Shown: positions 1 through 3,632 of the stretch, piece after piece
Numbering within the stretch: position 1 is the stretch's first letter
Layout of the letters: every line of letters starts with the position of its first letter
DNA from: RYN-431 sp036388295
GTDB lineage: Bacteria; Planctomycetota; Phycisphaerae; Tepidisphaerales; Tepidisphaeraceae
Length of the DNA: 5,840 bases
Direction of reading: 5' to 3'
NCBI GenBank assembly: GCA_036388295.1
Contig: DASVSC010000254.1
Location: forward strand, 1-5,840
Notes under the pieces: model-generated
What the model was told of the DNA's origin: nothing
Seen by the model: only the letters and a program-made list of their open reading frames with translations
Database searches by the model: none
Program-made: the position numbers and the translations under genes

Positions 1-1
1 G

Positions 2-262
2 AAGTTCGTCACGATCGCCCGCCGTCGCGGGAACGACTGGTTCATCGGCAGCATCACCGACGACGCGCGGGAGATCGACGTGCCGCTGACGTTCCTCGGC
101 ACCGGCAGCTACGCCGCCGAGGTGTACGCCGACGGCCCGAACGCCGCCACGCAGCCGAAGGATTCGGTCGTGAATAAGGAGACGGTGACGGCCGCGAGCG
201 TGCTGAAGCTTAAGCTGGCCCCCGGCGGCGGCGCTGCCGTTCGCCTGACGCCTGCGCAGTAG
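2..262 (+). CDS. Glycoside hydrolase family 97 enzyme, C-terminal end (partial)
   Basis: Only the last 86 residues are present; the open frame runs in from the left edge and ends at TAG 260-262. The peptide matches the C-terminal beta-sandwich of GH97 (SusB-like alpha-glucosidases and alpha-galactosidases): a run like 'ARRRGNDWFIGSITDDARE', then 'VPLTFLGTGSY', then 'VYADGPNA', and a closing 'KLAPGGGAAVRL', all in the order expected for the family. GH97 enzymes hydrolyse alpha-linked sugars, usually in the periplasm. The catalytic TIM barrel lies outside the window, so neither substrate nor inverting/retaining type can be called. GTG at position 80 is inside the domain and is not a start. Family recognition is from memory of the motif and is fairly firm; a related alpha-galactosidase is the main alternative. 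Confidence 0.78.
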   Translation, partial: KFVTIARRRGNDWFIGSITDDAREIDVPLTFLGTGSYAAEVYADGPNAATQPKDSVVNKETVTAASVLKLKLAPGGGAAVRLTPAQ

Positions 263-267
263 GTGTG

Positions 268-317
268 GGGCGGGCAGTGCCCGTCGCCGGGCCGAAGACT
301 GCGGGCACTGCCCGCCC
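268..317. repeat. Paired palindromes forming a 16-bp perfect inverted repeat, REP/BIME-like
   Basis: Arms 268-283 and 302-317 are exact reverse complements (16/16) separated by 18 nt, beginning 5 nt after the GH97 stop. Each arm is itself a small hairpin: CGGGCA-G-TGCCCG at 271-283 and CGGGCA-C-TGCCCG at 302-314. The unit can therefore fold as one long stem or as two short ones. No T-run follows the right arm (TACGG), so it is not a classical intrinsic terminator, although the transcript could still be ended or protected here. The paired inverted layout is that of bacterial interspersed mosaic elements; membership in a genome-wide family is inferred. Confidence 0.75.
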
Positions 318-356
318 TACGGAAGAACGCCGGTTCGCGTGAGACAGGATCAACGC

Positions 357-396
357 TGGCCGTGTGGGGCGACGGATTTGTCGCCCCGCACGGCCA
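357..396. repeat. Strong 17-bp hairpin, 6-nt loop
   Basis: Bases 357-373 pair with 380-396 over 17 positions, with a single G-U (365/388), around the loop GGATTT at 374-379. The core is GGGGCGAC/GTCGCCCC. It lies in the 200-bp gap between the GH97 gene and the zinc-ribbon gene, about 40 bp downstream of the first palindrome pair, and has a different sequence. No T-run follows on the plus strand (TGGG). It could act as a 3'-end stabiliser or factor-dependent terminator, or be a member of a dispersed palindrome family. Confidence 0.72.
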
Positions 397-462
397 TGGG
401 TCAAAGGCCGCACTCCTAAAGTCGCCCGCTTTGCCGGCCGAAGTTAGTAGGGAAGGGCCTTT

Positions 463-714
463 ATGCCGCGTTGCCTTGCGTGCAATCTTCGGAGTTCGAA
501 ACACGCCCGCGCTTGTGTGCATTGCGGCGTGACGCTCGCGCAGGCGAAGATCGTCAAGGCGTCGAACCGGCGGGCCAACGGCCGCGGCTGGGTCGATCTG
601 CTGCTGACGACCCTCGTGGTTTCCGCGATGGTGGGCGTGTGCGTCGCCAGCTTTTGTTACGAGCCGAGCCTGATCCGGCTGCGGCTGTGGGTCGTGGACT
701 ACTTTTTCGCGTAA
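463..714 (+). CDS. Small zinc-ribbon membrane protein (83 aa)
   Basis: Not a family I can name. Residues 1-22 carry two CxxC knuckles, C4/C7 and C18/C21, ten residues apart, the spacing of a short zinc ribbon. A basic stretch (K29 to R41, several Lys/Arg) precedes one hydrophobic segment at about residues 43-65, followed by a short tail rich in aromatic and hydrophobic residues (67-83). The positive-inside rule would place the zinc ribbon in the cytoplasm. The ATG at 463 is supported by a purine-rich AGGGAAGGG at 449-457, 5 nt upstream. The first cysteine is residue 4, so a later start would break the ribbon. Zinc ribbons of this type usually mediate protein or nucleic-acid contacts; the role here is unknown. 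Flanking palindromes on both sides suggest a single-gene transcript. Confidence 0.72.
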   Translation: MPRCLACNLRSSKHARACVHCGVTLAQAKIVKASNRRANGRGWVDLLLTTLVVSAMVGVCVASFCYEPSLIRLRLWVVDYFFA

Positions 715-783
715 GCGAAGTGCCGGCCGCGATCGGGCGGCGCGTCCTGCTGCCCAAAGATTCCTCACATATGACGCGTTCGA

Positions 784-847
784 CAGGGCCCGCTTCAGCG
801 GGCCTGTACGCGTTCGCGCACGCACAGGTCCGCTGAAGCGGGCCCTG
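784..847. repeat. Paired palindromes forming a 23-bp inverted repeat, REP/BIME-like
   Basis: Arms 784-806 and 825-847 are reverse complements at 22 of 23 positions (the mismatch is T829) separated by 18 nt. The left arm holds a perfect 8-2-8 palindrome, GGCCCGCT-TC-AGCGGGCC, at 787-804; the right arm holds the same palindrome with the single change. This is the same architecture as the pair at 268-317, including the spacer length, but with a different core. It sits about 70 bp after the zinc-ribbon stop and about 100 bp before the next small gene. There is no T-run after it. A mobile or dispersed REP-like origin is inferred from the structure only. Confidence 0.78.
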
Positions 848-944
848 CCTCAATCCGTTATTACAATGTTCGATAGCCGATTTTTGCTTGCCCGCCCGCA
901 CGGCGAATTGCACGCTTCAGTCTTACTCTGGCAGGAGCAACTGA

Positions 945-1070
945 ATGTTGGTTTTACTCACCCCGTGTGAACCCCCGAAGCGCAGCGTCTGGCATTTCGT
1001 CAGCGGCGTGGCGGTGTTGTCGATGGCCTGGACCTTCGCGGTCGTCGCGTTCCAGTGGTGGACGCGCTAA
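945..1070 (+). CDS. Small single-helix membrane protein (41 aa), hypothetical
   Basis: A 41-codon frame runs from ATG 945-947 to TAA 1068-1070. It has one of the best ribosome binding sites in the window, AGGAG at 933-937 with a 7-nt spacer. The product is a short proline-containing N-terminus (residues 6-13, ending in Lys-Arg), then a hydrophobic, tryptophan-containing stretch at about residues 15-37, and a short tail with W38, W39 and R41. A basic residue pair before the helix suggests a cytoplasmic N-terminus. Codons from residue 12 on are almost all G- or C-ending, like the neighbouring genes. It ends 4 nt before the stop of the convergent SH3b gene. Unrecognised family. The support is the RBS, codon bias and a coherent membrane segment; chance cannot be excluded at this length. 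Confidence 0.6.
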   Translation: MLVLLTPCEPPKRSVWHFVSGVAVLSMAWTFAVVAFQWWTR

Positions 1071-1074
1071 GGCC

Positions 1075-2409
1075 TTACCGGCTGGCGTCGGTCGTCGCCG
1101 CCAGGCTCGGCGGGACCAAGCCGCTGGAAACAGCGCCGCGGCCCAGATCGGCCGGGTCGACGGCTTCAACGGCCTGCGGCGTCAGCAGCTTGATCTGCCG
1201 CGCCGTGTCGTCGGCGATCGAGCCGCGCACGCCGACGAATTGGCCGTCGTATTGCGACAGGTTCGCGCCGCTGTCGGTGACGTAAATCACCGTGCGCCCG
1301 CTGGCCGGGTCGGTCAGGCGGTAGAGCGTTTTGCCGTTGTGCGGCAACGCGCTGGCCCGCAGCGTGCCGACGGCGGTGTACCGCTTGAACTCGTTGGCGG
1401 CCATGCGCTGCGTGATCTCGCGCGCCTCGGCGACGAGCGGCAGTTGCGCCGCCTCGCGCTGCTTGCGGGCCGCATCCGCCTGCTTGATGGTCCCGGCCGC
1501 GTCGCGCCGCAAGTTCAGGCCGGCCAAACGGTACTCGGCCAAACGCAGCATCGACTCGGGCACATTCTTGTCGGCCGCGATCGCCTGGTAGTCGGTGATC
1601 AGCTCGTCTATCGGCTGCTCGCCGAGCGGCAACTTCGTCGCGGCTTTGAACTTCTCTTCCAAGGCGTCGAACGACGGCACATTCGCCTTGGCGACCGGCT
1701 GCGTCGCGGGCGGCGTGACGGCCGCGACTTCCGTGGGCGCGGTCGCCGGCGGCGGGGCCGTTTGGGTATTGGTGTCCAGCGGCGGCACCGCCACCAGCGT
1801 CGGCTCGGCGGGCTTGGGCGGCGTCACCGTGTTGGGCGTCGGCGTCTCGTTGGCCGGCTGCTTGACGGCCATCGTGTTGCCGTCCGTGACCACGTCCACG
1901 CGCTTCACGAGATCGACGAACCGCTTGTGCACGTAAACGAACGCGCCGGCGGGCGGGGCGATTTTGAAGTATTCGTCCTGCTGGCCCAGGATTTTGACGT
2001 CTTCGCCCGCCTTCACCTGTGTGACGACTTTTCCGTACGACGGCACCAGGTTTGAGCCGACGCGGACATTCGCGTTGTTGGCCTCTTCGCGCACCCGGCC
2101 GACGCTGCCGTCGCCGCGCACTTCGACCCAGGCGCGGCCGACCAGGCAGTACACGCCGTTGGGCGGAAGGATTTTGAGGTAATCGAACCGGCTGCCGACG
2201 ACGATCACGCTGTCGCCCTTCGACAGTTTGACGACCGGGTAGTCGTTCTCGCTGGAGTAGCTGCGGACGTAGACGTTGTCGGCGTTGATCATGCCGCTGA
2301 ACTGGAACGGCGCCATTTTGTCGTCGGGCAGTTCTTCGGCGTGAGCGGCGGAAAGTGAGACGATCGACGCGAGCGCGGCGACTGCCGCGATCAGATGCGA
2401 GCGGGCCAT
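1075..2409 (-). CDS. Exported SH3b-domain protein with C-terminal OB-like region (444 aa)
   Basis: Residues 1-24 form a signal peptide: basic N-terminus, alanine-rich core and an A-H-A cleavage site before E25. Two SH3b-like domains follow at about 41-98 and 111-168, each opening with an 'NVxVR' strand (45-49, 114-117) and continuing through 'KxGDxVxVVG' and 'YxKIxPP' patterns (77-83, 147-153). A Pro/Thr/Ala-rich linker spans about 185-245. A charged helical region covers about 246-340. A beta-rich, possibly OB-fold, segment lies at 342-418 ('YTAVGTL', 'YRLTDP', 'FVGVRGSI'). Such SH3b proteins generally bind cell-wall or other extracytoplasmic ligands; no catalytic domain is visible. The start chosen is ATG at 2409-2407 because GGAGA (2419-2415) sits 6 nt upstream. 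In-frame ATG at 2421 and TTG at 2424 would add 4 or 5 residues but overlap that RBS. It is transcribed divergently from glucokinase. Confidence 0.82.
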   Translation of the reverse strand: MARSHLIAAVAALASIVSLSAAHAEELPDDKMAPFQFSGMINADNVYVRSYSSENDYPVVKLSKGDSVIVVGSRFDYLKILPPNGVYCLVGRAWVEVRGDGSVGRVREEANNANVRVGSNLVPSYGKVVTQVKAGEDVKILGQQDEYFKIAPPAGAFVYVHKRFVDLVKRVDVVTDGNTMAVKQPANETPTPNTVTPPKPAEPTLVAVPPLDTNTQTAPPPATAPTEVAAVTPPATQPVAKANVPSFDALEEKFKAATKLPLGEQPIDELITDYQAIAADKNVPESMLRLAEYRLAGLNLRRDAAGTIKQADAARKQREAAQLPLVAEAREITQRMAANEFKRYTAVGTLRASALPHNGKTLYRLTDPASGRTVIYVTDSGANLSQYDGQFVGVRGSIADDTARQIKLLTPQAVEAVDPADLGRGAVSSGLVPPSLAATTDASR

Positions 2410-2432
2410 TCGATTCTCCATCAATAAGCGGG

Positions 2433-2445
2433 CGCCGGACCGGCG
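2433..2445. promoter_or_regulatory. Perfect 6-1-6 palindrome in the leader of the SH3b gene
   Basis: CGCCGG-A-CCGGCG lies 24 nt upstream of the chosen SH3b start, inside its predicted untranslated leader. It could be a leader hairpin or a protein-binding site. GC-rich palindromes of this size are not rare at this base composition, so the assignment is weak. Confidence 0.25.
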
Positions 2446-2480
2446 AACTTCCCTGTCCCCGACCTTCGACGTGCGGTCCC

Positions 2481-2509
2481 ATAATGACCGTGCGGGGGCG
2501 TTAGTTCAA
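2481..2509 (-). promoter_or_regulatory. Candidate sigma-70-type promoter for the SH3b gene
   Basis: Read on the minus strand, TTGAAC (2509-2504) and CATTAT (2486-2481) are separated by 17 nt and each matches the bacterial consensus at four of six positions. Transcription would start near 2474, giving a leader of about 65 nt containing the palindrome at 2433-2445. This is one of the few AT-containing patches in the 165-bp divergent gap. Planctomycete promoter rules are poorly known to me, so this is a suggestion. Confidence 0.3.
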
Positions 2510-2574
2510 GCGATCCGCGGAAGAACCCGCCGCCGCACTCGACAATCGGCGGCCGGCCATTCAAACTCTGGCCC

Positions 2575-3549
2575 ATGATTCTCGCAGGCGACATCGGCGG
2601 CACGAACACACGACTGGCAGTCTTCGACCCACAGGGCAAGCCCCTGTCCGAGCCCCAGAAGTTTCCCACCGGCAACGGCCAGCAATTAGAACAGCAGATC
2701 GGCCAGGTGCTGACGAAGTTCGGCAAACCCGTCGACCGCGCGTGCATCGCCGTCGCCGGCCCGGTGATCGAAGGCGTCTGTCGCAGCACCAACATCGGCC
2801 GCACCTTCGTCGCGGGCGACATCCGCAACGCCATTAACTTCAAGAGCCTGACGCTCATCAACGACCTCGTCGCCAACGCCAGCGGTATCGAAACACTTAG
2901 CGACGACGAGATCGTCACCATCATCGACGGTGAAATCCATGCCGGCAGCCGGGCCGTCTGCTCGCCCGGCACCGGGCTCGGCGAAGGCCTGCTGATTTAC
3001 GACGGCAAACACCACCGCGCCTACCCGGCCGAGGGCGGGCACTCGCGCTTCGCGCCCACCACCACCGACGAACGCGGCCTGCTGGAGTTCCTCACGAAAA
3101 AGACGGGCGACGTCATCGTCGAACACGTGATGAGCGGCCGCGGCATCGGAAATATCTTCGACTACTACGTCTCCACCGGTCGTAAGCCGGCGGAAGGCGT
3201 GCAGAAGGCGTTGGAAGGCGTCGCCGCCATCGACCGCGGCGGCGTCATTTCCAAGGCCGCCATTGACGGCACCTGTGACGTCTGCCGGGCGACCATGGAC
3301 TTGTTCGTCCACGCGTTCGCCGTCGAGTGCGCCAGCCTGGCCGTCAAAAGCTTCGCCATCGGCGGCCTCTACGTCGGCGGCGGCATTCCGCCGAAAATCC
3401 TGCCGCTGTTGAAAGGGGACACGTTCAAAACCGCGTTCGTCACGCACATCACGATGAACGCGTTCCTGAAACAAGTCCCCGTGCGCGTGATCCTCAACGA
3501 CGACACCGCCCTGGAAGGCGCGGCCCTGTACGGCCAGCGTTTCGGGTAA
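2575..3549 (+). CDS. glk: Glucokinase (Glk), ATP-dependent, EC 2.7.1.2
   Basis: Phosphorylates glucose to glucose 6-phosphate in the cytoplasm, the entry step to glycolysis and glycogen metabolism. At 324 aa it has the usual length of the E. coli-type Glk family. The N-terminal phosphate loop is DIGGTNTR at 6-13. The sugar site includes N96 and D97 in 'LINDLVANA', with D97 as the expected catalytic base, and E153 and H156 in 'AEGGHSRFAP'. E183 in 'VEHVMSGRG' corresponds to the further conserved glutamate. The second phosphate-binding motif is 'SPGTGLGEG' at 130-138, and the adenosine segment is 'GGLYVGGGIPPK' at 263-274. The start is fixed by the family, which begins a few residues before DIGGT. 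No Shine-Dalgarno sequence precedes it. Glucose is the expected substrate, though other hexoses are possible. The PAD gene follows 83 bp downstream on the same strand. Confidence 0.92.
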   Translation: MILAGDIGGTNTRLAVFDPQGKPLSEPQKFPTGNGQQLEQQIGQVLTKFGKPVDRACIAVAGPVIEGVCRSTNIGRTFVAGDIRNAINFKSLTLINDLVANASGIETLSDDEIVTIIDGEIHAGSRAVCSPGTGLGEGLLIYDGKHHRAYPAEGGHSRFAPTTTDERGLLEFLTKKTGDVIVEHVMSGRGIGNIFDYYVSTGRKPAEGVQKALEGVAAIDRGGVISKAAIDGTCDVCRATMDLFVHAFAVECASLAVKSFAIGGLYVGGGIPPKILPLLKGDTFKTAFVTHITMNAFLKQVPVRVILNDDTALEGAALYGQRFG

Positions 3550-3556
3550 CCGGCGC

Positions 3557-3590
3557 GTCTGCCGTTTTTGTAGTAGGTTTCGGCAGGCGG
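3557..3590 (+). other. Possible hairpin between glk and the PAD gene
   Basis: Bases 3557-3565 can pair with 3582-3590 (nine pairs, one G-U) around a 16-nt loop that contains five T residues. It begins 8 bp after the glk stop. No T-run follows the stem, so it is not a convincing terminator; read-through from glk into the next gene remains possible. It could be a weak attenuator or simply a chance fold. Confidence 0.3.
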
Positions 3591-3632
3591 CGTCGCTAAG
3601 GCGAATCGTCGACTCTTTTGGCGTGAGGATTG

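Noticed and set aside
403..462. AAAGGCC...GGCCTTT inverted repeat ending at the zinc-ribbon start codon
   Set aside because: Only 7 bp, with a 46-nt loop; it could mask the RBS but is too weak to call a regulatory switch.
109..825. Minus-strand frame (238 codons) across the first gaps
   Set aside because: It spans palindromes and overlaps both the GH97 tail and the zinc-ribbon gene; the product is Arg/Ala/Pro-rich without domain features.
268..847. CRISPR array, because of several repeats close together
   Set aside because: The repeats are inverted rather than direct, differ in sequence from one another, and have no regular spacers.
862..867. TACAAT as a -10 box for the 41-aa gene
   Set aside because: No -35 element at proper spacing; the upstream position falls inside the palindrome pair.
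967..2055. Long plus-strand frame (362 codons) opposite the SH3b gene
   Set aside because: Its product is Arg/Gly-rich with no domain. The minus-strand frame has a signal peptide, SH3b repeats and an RBS. This is a shadow caused by high GC.
2551..2558. GGCCGGCC 8-bp palindrome upstream of glk
   Set aside because: Expected by chance at this base composition, and no second half-site or spacing pattern supports an operator.
2686..3474. Minus-strand frame (262 codons) inside glk
   Set aside because: Shadow of the glucokinase frame, with no recognisable motif and no RBS.
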